From NCBI RefSeq assembly GCF_000192795.1, contig NW_007360614.1:62001-126000 (forward strand): a DNA stretch of 64,000 nucleotides, given 5' to 3'. Shown here one piece after another: positions 1-10,262 of this stretch. The DNA comes from Vavraia culicis subsp. floridensis. Its lineage: Eukaryota > Microsporidia > Pleistophoridae. The notes under the pieces are model-generated. The model searched no databases, was not told where the DNA came from, and was given only the letters and a program-made list of their open reading frames with translations. The number at the start of each line of letters is the position of its first letter. The stretch's first letter is position 1. The translations under genes and the position numbers were made by a program.

Positions 1-765
1 TTCCTGTCTATGATGCTTAATAACATGAATTGTAAATTGTAAAGATTTACTCTGTGAATGAGTTGTAAAAGGGGAAATTGTCTAAGAAAATAAGGCATAA
101 AAGGCTTTATTTTCTTTCCATTTCATTTTATTTTTGAATTGGCCCAGTAAATTTATAATACGTTAGAGGCACTTCGTAAAAATGTTCTAGCAAAGTATTT
201 AAGCCGATGCCTACCCATTTTTTGGTACTGTATGCACAAAAAATCACGGTTGACCATGCCAAAGATGTATTACTCAGAAAATGCGATGCAACACGAGTGT
301 TTCCCTTGACAAAGAAAAATAAACCAGACTCAACAAATATTCATTTTATAATGACTTCAGTACTGTTTTTACTCTCTGGCCATTAATAATGAACGTCGCT
401 AGGACCTGGTATTATTGATGAATATTCAGTGCAACTCTTCTTAATGAGAATTTCTTGCGTGAACACTCCCCAGTTAGCATTGATCAGCGTTTCATTTCCA
501 TGGTATAAGAACGTATAGCTCATTTTATTCCACTACATCGTGCCACAAGGAGCTTTTAATAAAGAGAGCAATTTTTGATGACCGACCTATACCACTTTAC
601 GCGTTATAATGAGCATTATGAACGGACAGCTGTGCATTTCTCCTAACATTCAAGTCATTTTTCAGCTTATGAATGCTGTGATCTCCGCTTGCATTCTTAT
701 GTCTCACAAGGCTGCCTCCTACCAATTCCAAATTTATCATGTAAACAAAAAATCTGCCCCTGAAA
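1..765. other. Intergenic, no gene seen
   Basis: AT-rich stretch at the window edge. I see no supported coding frame; the reverse-strand frame over 597-845 has no start signal and overlaps the Rpn5 gene. The last bases (757-760, CCCC) belong to the start signal of the next gene. Confidence 0.5.
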
Positions 766-2013
766 ATGGATGAACTACTGGAACAAGAGCGAGTCAACCG
801 CTTAGACAACAACCACGAAAAGCAATTACAGACATTCACATCCATGCTATCACTTTGTGAGTCGGAAAATGATCTTTTGATCCTTTTAAAGCTTCTTTCT
901 AAGAAAAAGAATCAGATTAAAATTAGTTACCAGTGGCTGATTGACAAAGTATTTGAAATGCATAAGGACGGGCTAGACAGTGAAGAATTCCCCGAAAGGA
1001 ACGTGAAATTTATGGTCGAGGTTTTGACGAGTGTGATCGAGGGGAAGTTGTACTTGGAGAAGCAGCGTCGAGACTATGCAAACTACATAAAGAAAATTTA
1101 TGAAAAATTTAATATGTGTGATAAGGCCCTTGAGATTGCGTATAACGTGCCCATAGAGACATTTAGCAGCCTTAGCTTGCATGAGATTGCGATTTATCAG
1201 CTGGATGTTCTGAAACTGTGCATTTTAACCAAGGATTTTATAAGAGCCGAGATAATGGTTAAGAAGGTAAAGAAGAAGCATTTAGAAGCGGTGAATGACA
1301 AGGTTTCTGTTTTCATGTTGGCTTTACTCAAAACGGATTATTTTGGAATGACGGGAGATCTGTTGGAAGCAACAAAGATCCTAATGGAAATCCTTGAAAT
1401 GCCTGATAGCAGCGATCAGAAGTACGAAGTACCCCAGTTCACACATTTTTTCGAGCTGGGAGGCTGTGCTGAGCATTTAAACCGAAAAATCAAGGAGGTC
1501 TTTTGCATCTACGCATCGTTTTTTGCTATTCTGTCGAACAAAATGAAAGAAAAAACGGAGTATCTCGAGCGGCTGCACAAAAACAAGTACAATGTGGAAG
1601 AGATAAGGAAGCAAATCGATTATTTCAGGAGTATTGAGCTCATTGACAAGGAGAATGTCATGCTTGTACTCAGACGAATAAACAGTTCGTACGAGAAGGA
1701 AATTTTAGATGCAATTAATGATCACAATTTGCGAATAATAAGCCGATTTTGCTCATCGATCACTTTTGCTGATCTGTCTGCTCTTCTTATGTCACCGTTG
1801 AACAAATGTGTTGAGCAAATCTGTGATGAAGTTAACAACCACGACCTGCAGTGTAAGATAGATCAGAACAACGGTGTGGTATTCTTTGAAAATACGGAGG
1901 AGTGCTATCCAGAGATGATTAACCATGTGCTACTCAATGTTGATAAAGCGGTCATGAACATCAGGAAAGAAACACTGAAGAGACAAGTTGCGATGATGAG
2001 GCGTAAAGATTAA
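766..2013 (+). CDS. RPN5: 26S proteasome lid subunit Rpn5 (PSMD12)
   Basis: A 415-residue PCI-domain protein of the 19S regulatory particle lid, which helps hold the lid together for ubiquitin-dependent protein degradation. The N-terminal half is an alpha-helical solenoid; around residues 90-190 it follows the Rpn5 family pattern (EGKLYLEKQRRDYA, then KDFIRAEIMVKKV). The winged-helix part of the PCI domain lies at about 325-380 (ITFADLSALL ... CKIDQNNGVVFF), followed by the long C-terminal helix typical of Rpn5. The match to Rpn5 is better than to Rpn7 or Rpn6. Length is slightly below the usual ~445. The ATG follows a CCCC signal by five bases. The Uba1 gene lies downstream on the same strand, so two ubiquitin-proteasome genes are neighbours. 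Confidence 0.85.
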   Translation: MDELLEQERVNRLDNNHEKQLQTFTSMLSLCESENDLLILLKLLSKKKNQIKISYQWLIDKVFEMHKDGLDSEEFPERNVKFMVEVLTSVIEGKLYLEKQRRDYANYIKKIYEKFNMCDKALEIAYNVPIETFSSLSLHEIAIYQLDVLKLCILTKDFIRAEIMVKKVKKKHLEAVNDKVSVFMLALLKTDYFGMTGDLLEATKILMEILEMPDSSDQKYEVPQFTHFFELGGCAEHLNRKIKEVFCIYASFFAILSNKMKEKTEYLERLHKNKYNVEEIRKQIDYFRSIELIDKENVMLVLRRINSSYEKEILDAINDHNLRIISRFCSSITFADLSALLMSPLNKCVEQICDEVNNHDLQCKIDQNNGVVFFENTEECYPEMINHVLLNVDKAVMNIRKETLKRQVAMMRRKD

Positions 2014-2810
2014 AATACATCGTTGCAGTTCGGTCTTTTAACTTATCATGGTGTTTCTGTCATCACAGAGCAGTACAGCCAGTGGCAATAAAAACATTCC
2101 ACATTTTTACGATGTGCCGCGTTGGTATTCGCATCCTTTCTACCGCAACCCGGTGATCGTTACTTTAGCAATGCACAATTTCACGTTTTTATAATTTTTA
2201 TGGTTGGCACCATTGAACGTGTTAAAGTAGATGAGTTTGATGCTATAAATGTTATTTAAAAGGTATTTAATATCGGTATAAGGAGATAATAACCTTAAAG
2301 TAAGCATTTTTTAGTGACTTGGTTTGGTTAGCGAATTGCTGTGTCAATGATTTATCTAACATTGATCAATTGATGCACGACAGCATTTCTATTCCGTTTA
2401 ATATCCGACTATGTACCCAATTATAATGAAATATTGCGATTCTGTGGATACTCTCGGTACCGTTTGACTGAATGTCCTCGCGGATATTGTGGCTGGATCT
2501 TAGATTCCTGGGTATTTCACGTCAGTGGTACAGATAACGTGTTCACTAACCAATATCGGTTGGTGTTGCTAAATGTGTGGCGCATACACCATAATACGAA
2601 CATTCCCATGTATGTAACAGCATTTGTCTTTTACATCTTATTTTCACGTGATAAATTAGAAAGTGCTAGGTTTTTTACGATGATGAATTGTAAATATGAG
2701 TATTTTTAACTAAAATAAAAAATCACAACATGCTATCTACACGCGAATTACATCGGTCGTAAGCGTGCAATTTCATAATTTTAGATTGTTGATAACAATT
2801 AAACACTTAA
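2014..2810. other. Intergenic, no gene seen
   Basis: Gap between Rpn5 and a transposon relic. A 91-codon open frame at 2434-2709 begins with TTG, has no start-proximal CCC/GGG signal and resembles no family I know, so I do not call it. Confidence 0.4.
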
Positions 2811-3398
2811 ATATCGTATTTTGCGCTGAACCGTACATCATTCATTGGCGATGTACTACGAACCATTCTCCATTGGTATGGAAAAATTCAGCAGGGATCT
2901 GAATACCTGAGCGAAGTACGATTAACTACAAAATACTATCAAGTCCATAATCATATTATCAGATCAATGAATAACAGCTGCTCACAATTGAGCAAATTGT
3001 TGCGGGTATCCTCAGTTTGGAAACATTACCTGGAAAGGATGGATCTCAACTCGCACATAATTTTCATTACGAAGAGTGCGAAGCCAAGTAAAATATAAAA
3101 AATAGCGTGGTTGTACCTTTTTACTAGGCATAAGTCTATTTGTTTCTCATATAACAACATCCGTATAAACACGCTTCCCGGTCTGCCGGGATATATTATG
3201 TCCACTCGTCTTTAGGTTGTATGTTTTTTTACTCCCGTGGTTGTGCTTTTGGACTGAGCTGTCAAGAGAGAACGCATATGCCTACGGTAAATTTAATATT
3301 TTGCGTGTTTCCTGTCCAAGTGCTCTTATCAGATATTCTCTAATGAGATTTTCAATGTTTACCATTGGCTATTGGTCAATCAGGTATTAGCCGTGTGA
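2811..3398 (+). pseudogene. Decayed Ty3/gypsy-like pol relic (RT connection and RNase H)
   Basis: One reading frame here carries, in the order found in Ty3/gypsy pol, fragments resembling the RT connection segment (HWYGK...SEYL), the RT/RNase H junction (LSKLLRV...KHYLERMD, compare family LETDAS) and a later RNase H strand (FNVYHWLLV, compare VYTDHKALV). The first 96 codons are open; five stops interrupt the rest. There is no start codon and no long terminal repeat that I can see. This is pattern matching by eye against the family consensus; individual pieces are weak but their shared frame and order argue against chance. Confidence 0.42.
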
Positions 3399-3567
3399 AC
3401 ATTATGAGCCCCAATTTTCATAGGATCTCCATGCACAAATAACTTTTACGCAGCATACACAAATCATTTCCGAGTTCAATACATCCTCCTTGGCAATTGA
3501 TTGGTGAAATTTGCAAATTTTCGTTTTGTTTTTTCTGATAAATAAAAATTCTTTGCCGACCCTAGGG

Positions 3568-6495
3568 ATGCAAACAGACGCCACGGGATCATCAATCAAC
3601 GAATCTTTATACTCGAGACAACTGCTTGTACTTGGACCAAAAGCTCATGTAAAAATGATGCAGTCGAAGGTTTTGATAGTTGGAATGAGCGGGCTCGGCC
3701 AGGAAATAGCCAAAAATCTGATACTAGCAGGGATAAGGACAGACATCTATGATAATTCACTGGTACGGATGAACGATTTGAACACAGGGTTTTATTTTCA
3801 ATCGCAGAATGTGGGCCAGAGGAAAGATGAAAGCGTTCTAAATGCGCTAAAAGAATTGAACACGTATGTGCATGTGGGCATCTGCGATATCATGGAAAAC
3901 GAAGGTATGAGAGAGGATGTTCTCAAGAATTACACCCTGCTCGTACAGGTAGATGCGGACCTGCGGAAACAGGAGCGTGCAAACGAGGCAACGAGGCGGT
4001 GCAACATTGGGTTTATCGGGTGCATGCAAAAGGGATTAGCTGGATGTGTGTTTAACGACTTTATACACTTCACAACACGAGATGTAAACGGAGAAAGTCC
4101 CAAGCTGGGGAGCGTGACCAATATATCGTACGAAAGAAAGGATGATGAATATACGGAAGATCTTATCGAGCAACATCGTAGGGACAAAAAGCAAAAAACA
4201 GAGGAGCACAATGTGTACACGTTGCGAACAGTGGATCGGCACAATTTTGAGAGCAGAGACCGTGTTAAGGTCGGTGACTCGGTTTTCAGTATTACGGTGA
4301 TAAATCCATTTGAATTCCAAATTTGTACGACAGGTACGGTTGAAGGCGATACGTATGAGGAGATTAAGAAAACAAAGGTTTTTGAATTTAAGAGCCTTGC
4401 TGAGTGTGGAAAAGAGGAAAACGACGATATATTTAAGTTATTTTATACACACGCACTTTTTAGAGATGAACATGGAAGAGATCCTTTTCCACGTGATGAA
4501 TCAGACAGAGAGAAGTTCTTGGAAATTTATGAGAAAAACTACGGCAAAGCGAGCAGTGAGTTACCTGGATTGTTTGCTGAGACATGTGCAGCTGCATTTA
4601 TGCCTATTGTAAGTATTTTGGGTGGGTACGTTGCGCAGGAAGCGCTCAAACTCTGTTCAGAACGTTTCATGCCGCTGCTCCAGTTCTACTTCTTTAATTC
4701 GTACGATTTGCTCCTGCCAGATCTTTTCAGCGACAAAACGGAGGAGGAAAGCAACAAGGACAAAAACAAAAACGTGGATTTAGATGACTACAAGCATGAA
4801 GACAGCAAGTTTAGAGATCTTGTCGTGTTATTTGGTAATAGAAAACTGGATCAGATACTAAACGCCAAGATCTTCCTTGTTGGTGCCGGAGCAATAGGCT
4901 GCGAGCACCTAAAGAACCTGATATCTGATGTTACGGTGACAGATATGGACACAATTGAGGAGAGCAACCTCAATAGGCAGTTTTTATTCCGCAAAAAGGA
5001 TATTTCTGATTTCAAAAGTGCTGTGGCAGCAAATGTAATATGCCAAATGAGGGAAGAAACTCGAAAAGATAAAATTGTTCCGTACACACTCGCAGTTAAT
5101 TCTAACACAGAGAACATCTTCAATGATTGCTTTCTCAGCAAATTCGATCTTTTTGCACTTGCTCTGGATAACGCAGAAGCGCGGCAGTACATGGACGGAC
5201 GGGCCGTTATTCTGAAGAAGCCTCTGTTTGACGGTGGAACCTTGGGAACGAAGGGCAACGCACAATGTGTAATTCCTTATCTGACGGAGAGCTACTCATC
5301 AAGTAGAGACCCGCCCGAGAAAGAAATCCCGCTTTGCACGGTGCGAAACTTTCCACACCTGATCGAGCACTGTATTGAGTGGGCTCTCACACAATTTCAA
5401 ACGCTCTTTACCGAAGTAAAGCAGAACAACAATTCGGATGAATCCAGAAGTGCAAACGTGGTAGATGAGAGTGGCGCGAAATCAGACGAAGTCAAGCTTG
5501 GCGAGAATTTGCTCGAATATATCGGCCAAAACCCGCCATGCTCAAAGAAGGAGTGCATAAAATATGCGGTGGAGCTGTTCGTGTGCTTCTTTAAGACAAA
5601 CATCCAAAAGCTCAAGGAGCTGTTCCCTGAAGACCATATCACCGAGGAAGGACTGCGGTTCTGGGAGCCGCCCAAGAGGGTGCCAACAGAAATAGAGTTG
5701 TCAGAAGGTGATGAACTGCATTTGCTGTTCCTGTTGAGCTGCTCCAACCTGCTGAGCACGTGTTACCTTGATGGTAGGAAAGTTACGAAAGATGATTTTT
5801 GTGACGACATGGATGAGGAGCCATGCGACAACATTCAGAAGAAGAAGATCATCTTTGAGAAGGATGATGATAGGAACTGGCACGTAGACTTTGTCTATGC
5901 TGCATCCAACCTCAGAGCGCAGAACTACAAGATAAAGAATGCGGAAAGACTGGACGTGAAACGAATAGCAGGCAAGATAATACCAGCGATTGCAACAACT
6001 ACTGCAGTGGTGAGCGGGCTTATTTGTATAGAAATGTACAGGTACCTGTTCAACAAGGATAAGCTGTCCGAGAGTCATGAGAATGAGGTAAAAGAAGATG
6101 AGCTCCAATTCATCCAAATAAGACGCAAAAGCGAGATTATCTTCAAAAATTCGTTTATCAATCTTGCTTTACCGTTTATCGCACACTCCGAGACTCTGCC
6201 GCCCATTGAATTTGAGTGCAAACTTTTCAATAAAAAGTTTAACCTCTGGGATCAGTTGGAAGTGAAGGACTGCACTATTGAGCAGTTCATCCAAATGTTT
6301 GCCGACGTGACAGTAGAGATGATCAGCCACGGCAATAAACTGCTCTACTGCTCGTTCTACGATATGGAGAAAAACGAAAGGTATTACCGTAAAAATATCA
6401 TGAGTACCGCCGATGAAAACTGTGATTTTGTGGTGCTGGATGTTCTATTTGATGTGGAGTGCGATCATTGCATGAATATTATTGTGAAGCGATGA
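3568..6495 (+). CDS. UBA1: Ubiquitin-activating enzyme E1 (Uba1)
   Basis: Activates ubiquitin by ATP-dependent adenylation and thioester transfer, in cytosol and nucleus. At 975 residues it is a little shorter than yeast Uba1. The inactive adenylation half begins near residue 35 (VGMSGLGQEIAKNL). The active half begins near 435 (VGAGAIGCEHLKNL, then DMDTIEESNLNRQFLF). The catalytic cysteine is Cys590 in PLCTVRNFPH. The return of the adenylation fold (YKIKNAERLDVKRIAGKIIPAIA) and a C-terminal ubiquitin-fold domain follow. I chose the ATG at 3568: the open frame extends upstream only through a TTG, while this ATG sits directly after ACCCTAGGG. Insertions between the second adenylation motif and the C-terminus are rich in Asp/Glu/Lys. 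Presence of the catalytic Cys and both half-domains makes function near certain. Confidence 0.96.
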   Translation: MQTDATGSSINESLYSRQLLVLGPKAHVKMMQSKVLIVGMSGLGQEIAKNLILAGIRTDIYDNSLVRMNDLNTGFYFQSQNVGQRKDESVLNALKELNTYVHVGICDIMENEGMREDVLKNYTLLVQVDADLRKQERANEATRRCNIGFIGCMQKGLAGCVFNDFIHFTTRDVNGESPKLGSVTNISYERKDDEYTEDLIEQHRRDKKQKTEEHNVYTLRTVDRHNFESRDRVKVGDSVFSITVINPFEFQICTTGTVEGDTYEEIKKTKVFEFKSLAECGKEENDDIFKLFYTHALFRDEHGRDPFPRDESDREKFLEIYEKNYGKASSELPGLFAETCAAAFMPIVSILGGYVAQEALKLCSERFMPLLQFYFFNSYDLLLPDLFSDKTEEESNKDKNKNVDLDDYKHEDSKFRDLVVLFGNRKLDQILNAKIFLVGAGAIGCEHLKNLISDVTVTDMDTIEESNLNRQFLFRKKDISDFKSAVAANVICQMREETRKDKIVPYTLAVNSNTENIFNDCFLSKFDLFALALDNAEARQYMDGRAVILKKPLFDGGTLGTKGNAQCVIPYLTESYSSSRDPPEKEIPLCTVRNFPHLIEHCIEWALTQFQTLFTEVKQNNNSDESRSANVVDESGAKSDEVKLGENLLEYIGQNPPCSKKECIKYAVELFVCFFKTNIQKLKELFPEDHITEEGLRFWEPPKRVPTEIELSEGDELHLLFLLSCSNLLSTCYLDGRKVTKDDFCDDMDEEPCDNIQKKKIIFEKDDDRNWHVDFVYAASNLRAQNYKIKNAERLDVKRIAGKIIPAIATTTAVVSGLICIEMYRYLFNKDKLSESHENEVKEDELQFIQIRRKSEIIFKNSFINLALPFIAHSETLPPIEFECKLFNKKFNLWDQLEVKDCTIEQFIQMFADVTVEMISHGNKLLYCSFYDMEKNERYYRKNIMSTADENCDFVVLDVLFDVECDHCMNIIVKR

Positions 6496-7576
6496 ATAAA
6501 AGTTTTTCTGTTGATTAGTGGCCTAATGTTCTTGTAATTCGTGTCCAGGGGTTGCTCATGTTTTGACAACCATTTTCAAATTTTCTCTATCGATTCTGAC
6601 ATACCTTTTACCATGGCAGAATCGATACATTGTACGTCCTTAGTTATCATCCCGATGATATATCACGTTTAAGGAAGTATGCCTGGTAAATTTTGCTCAA
6701 AAGTTGTTACTTCTGTACTGATTTTAGACAGCGAAGATAAGTACTGTTACGACTCAAAAGTGTGAATGATAGTCATAATTAATGGTACATACCTAATTTA
6801 AATGTATATTAATTGTGTTAGCTCATCGTTAAATTTTTTTAGCAATTTAATTCTTAGCTTTGTCTTTTTAATTCTATAAATCGATGAAGCTCCAAAATAA
6901 ATACCGTTTTCGTTCGTAAAAATCTATTTTTCACTTTAAATACGGGTACTTGGAACAATCTGAAGAGCTATTTATATTTTTGTCCATTTTTTAGTACTAG
7001 ATGCCATCATAAATATCGTGCAGGGACCTTCACTCGTTGAAAGACATTTTGAATATTTTTTACGACAAATACACCTCCCTGTCACAACATACATATTTCT
7101 TTATGGAAGTTAATTTATTAAGCATGACTACAACCTCACCATAAACAAACTCATCCTGTTCATACATCCAATATAGCACCTGCAACCTTGTATTCTGGGT
7201 GAAAAAGCCGTAAAAAGCTACATTAGCACGTCAGCAAGGATCTAATATGCTAAGAAAGATTTAACAACGTAATGAACGTGCAGAATTGCAAAAATACCAT
7301 ACATAGCGAATTAATACCATTCCACTCTGAAATATAAAATATTGGTAAATAATTATCTTTGTGCCATATAATTAAGCAATACAATAAATCAGAGTAATCA
7401 AAAAATAGTAGTATTGCAATGCAATACTCGCTAACACTTTATAAATGCATACGTTTGCGATATTTATTTTCTGCTTCTATGATCTTCAATTTTATCCTCT
7501 TTACAAGCTTAAGCATTGGTACAACTTCCGATGATAAGCACCGCCCGATACAGCACCAAAGAAACTATTCGGTATG
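6496..7576. other. Intergenic with one short inverted repeat
   Basis: No coding frame that I can support. A perfect 11-base inverted repeat (TATCGATTCTG at 6588-6598, its complement at 6617-6627) with an 18-base loop lies just past the Uba1 stop, where an mRNA 3' end would be. The remainder is AT-rich. Confidence 0.5.
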
Positions 7577-7876
7577 TCAGCATCTCATAGTTCGCACAAG
7601 ATCATCTATTTTTTCATCGTTCCACAAGGTCAGTTCTTTTTCTCCAAATCCTATCAGCAATTCGTGCACCTTTTCGTTTTTAATTCGGAGTAATTTGTTA
7701 ATTCTGTTGATGTCCACTTTCTTGTTCTGTACCAGTGCATCTAAATCCGATACTTTAAGGAAACTACACGCCCTCTCAATAACGGTTTTATCTATTGTTG
7801 ATGGTTTAGCAGACGGGTTCTGCTTTATCTGTTCGATAAGAGCCCGAATACGAGCAGAATGCGAATCAATGGACAT
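7577..7876 (-). CDS. Small conserved-looking protein, function unknown
   Basis: 99 residues, not recognised. It is mainly helical and charged, with Lys/Asp/Leu-rich heptad-like stretches (residues 30-75) and no signal peptide or membrane segment. Support for a real gene comes from its start: on the minus strand the ATG is preceded by CCCC (7882-7885) and, further up, by an AATTTTTG element, the arrangement seen at several housekeeping genes here. A longer opposite-strand frame (7419-7916) covers the same bases but lacks such a signal and reads like a shadow. Confidence 0.6.
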   Translation of the reverse strand: MSIDSHSARIRALIEQIKQNPSAKPSTIDKTVIERACSFLKVSDLDALVQNKKVDINRINKLLRIKNEKVHELLIGFGEKELTLWNDEKIDDLVRTMRC

Positions 7877-8562
7877 TGCAAGGGGTGTGGAATATCAAAA
7901 ATTATACCCTGTTTAACAACATGTTGTGGTAGATTCTGCTTGCAATTTGTCTATCGTGCCAATGCTGTATTATGCATGATTTCTAAAACGTGCCAAGCTG
8001 CTTGTCATCATTAACAAAGCTCATTTATCCGACCAAATGCGTCAAATGCGAGACCGCCCAATGGATACATTCGATCAACTTTTCAATTGCAATCACTGCA
8101 TGTTCTACACATATGGATGACCTGCCAGACACAAAATAAAATAACAACTGCCAGATGACAAAAGTCAAATATAACTACGATGGTTACCTCTTTGTTTAGC
8201 AACATGACGAGCAGGAAACATAAATTAGGATGATAGTCATGAACACGAGTATAATAATGAACACACTTACATGAAGAAATGAAAGATTTATCAATCTAAT
8301 TAGACTATTTATTGTTATCATTACAAAATGTATTTAATGGTGAGGTGAAGAGATCATGTCAAATACACACTAACAAAGCATTTGGATGCAGTTCAAATCC
8401 TACTTTTACAATTTTTGCACAAGCTGATCGATTAAACTATTTTCTGCGTGAAGTGTCGTGATCCAGGGGCAGAAGGACCAGAAAGTGTGTTGATTCAGAT
8501 GTTGCTGTGCAAAGAGATATATAATCGATTTTTAGTGAAAAAAAAACTGTGGCAGGGTAACA
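7877..8562. other. Intergenic, probable divergent promoter region
   Basis: Lies between two divergently transcribed genes. Apart from the CCCC signal of the leftward gene and the GGG of the rightward one, I see no gene, RNA or repeat. Confidence 0.5.
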
Positions 8563-9477
8563 ATGGAATCGAAAAAAATCAACAAAACGATAAAATTACT
8601 CAAAAAATGCTACAACCAACCAATAATATTTCAAATATTGCACAACCATCTCTCCTTCCTTGTACAAGACGAGTACAAATTTCCGTTTCATCTCTATCCC
8701 GATATGTTTTCGAAAATACTGATTGCATCGACAAGCTCACAAGCGTATATAAATTTGGACAGCAAAATTTTGGTTTTCTTGAAGGAATGCAGGGAAAGTG
8801 CAAAGTACTCGCTGATTATCAGATACAAAATGAAAATTATCCTTTATTATCTGATAAACCAACCTTACGATATGTTCAACAAATTCATTTGCTTTGAAAT
8901 TATCAATAATTATTGTAAAGTACCGGAGTTGGAATGTTTGATCGCTGATTATATCAGAAAATATGCGTTGGCCAACTTTTTTGAAGTAAAACTGAAGAAG
9001 CCGATGCCTGCTGAATATTTAGACTTGTATTTACGAAAGAGTGTGAGCGACAACATTAATTTAAGAATGAAACTTCTGCCTTTGTGTGCAGTGCATGCTC
9101 ACAAAGGGATCAGTTTAAACGATTTTAACTTTGATTACAACGTGCAGAGTACCGTTTTACTGGAGGCGCTGACCTTTTACGCTAAGTTTACAGAGAAGGT
9201 TCTCGATATAAAACACATCTTGCCCTCGAACGATAATTTCGTTCTTTTTTTCAAAATATTTTTGAACAGAGAAAGAACACAGGGCAGAAACGCTGAAAAC
9301 CAGAATAGTACGGTGTTTAAGGAATTGGATTATCGCAAATTAATGATTCGTGATAATTTGTTATTCAAATCTTTAAAAGAAGAATTTTTATTAACTGAAG
9401 ATAAGAAGAAATATTTGTGCGAGCTTAAGAAGGTGGTCATTGAGTTAGAAAAAACGTGCAAAGGATTTAGCACCTGA
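8563..9477 (+). CDS. Helical protein of unknown function
   Basis: 304 residues, no family recognised. The sequence is rich in Leu, Ile, Lys and Phe, predicted to be all-alpha and solenoid-like, with no signal peptide, no clear membrane helix and scattered cysteines. The ATG at 8563 is five bases downstream of a GGG signal (8555-8557), which supports this start over the longer frame in another register that overlaps its 5' end. The next gene downstream is the sugar porter on the same strand, 785 bases away, so no operon-like linkage. Confidence 0.65.
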   Translation: MESKKINKTIKLLKKCYNQPIIFQILHNHLSFLVQDEYKFPFHLYPDMFSKILIASTSSQAYINLDSKILVFLKECRESAKYSLIIRYKMKIILYYLINQPYDMFNKFICFEIINNYCKVPELECLIADYIRKYALANFFEVKLKKPMPAEYLDLYLRKSVSDNINLRMKLLPLCAVHAHKGISLNDFNFDYNVQSTVLLEALTFYAKFTEKVLDIKHILPSNDNFVLFFKIFLNRERTQGRNAENQNSTVFKELDYRKLMIRDNLLFKSLKEEFLLTEDKKKYLCELKKVVIELEKTCKGFST

Positions 9478-10262
9478 TAATTTAGAAGATTGCTTAATCG
9501 ATGTAAGTTGCATTTTGCAGCTTTAATAAAAAATTGTCTGTTATAGCATCCCTTCTCACGTACTACATCATTAAAAGTTAATTTAAACATGTTTTGTTCG
9601 TTAAAACCGATCACAACGACCCGCTGGAGTGTTGCATGTCTTGAATGAATAAATTAACGATTATATTCATGATGAAGACTTTCTGTTAGGACGGTATGCC
9701 CCTTTTTTGCACGCGGGTTTTTCGTGATGATCAAATAATCAAGTAATTTTTGTAAATTGATCAATCAGGTATAAATTTTGTTTTTTGGTATTTTAAGGAT
9801 ACATATAGTAGTAAATACGCCATTTATCTTGTAGTAGGCATATTATCCGTTTTTAATAATTTATTGCTTACAAAACGTTCTTTGCTTTGACCAGAGCCAA
9901 TTTGGTGATATTAATTGGATCGTGGCACAAAGTCTTATTGCAAATTTTCTTCTTTACCAGGCTATTTGCCGGTTTCTTTCTCAAATGCTACATCACATTT
10001 TCTTACCATCAAACTATAAAATATTACAAGCTCCATCATTTAAATGACAGATAATTTGTTCTTTCACTGGTGCAATATAGTACCTTATTTCTGAAATGCA
10101 AATTTCTAGCGGTACCGACCACTCATACTATCATACTGTCGTACATATCATTCCCTATTTGTATGTGTTTGCGTTTAACATGATATGGCAGTGCATCAAC
10201 CAATGACCTGCCTTGTTTAATAAAGGAGCAAAATATGAAAAGCACGTTCTTCAAGCCGTGAC
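9478..10262. other. Intergenic, no gene seen
   Basis: AT-rich gap with several AATAAA-like 3' signals shortly after the upstream stop. No coding frame or structural RNA that I can support. Confidence 0.5.

Noticed and set aside
2434..2709. 91-codon frame downstream of Rpn5.
   Set aside because: It begins with TTG, has no CCC/GGG signal and no recognisable family.
7419..7916. 165-codon forward frame.
   Set aside because: Shadow of the minus-strand gene 7577-7876, which has the proper start signal.
8385..8410. tRNA T-loop-like GTTCAAATCC.
   Set aside because: The flanking five-base arms do not pair and no anticodon or acceptor stem can be built around it.
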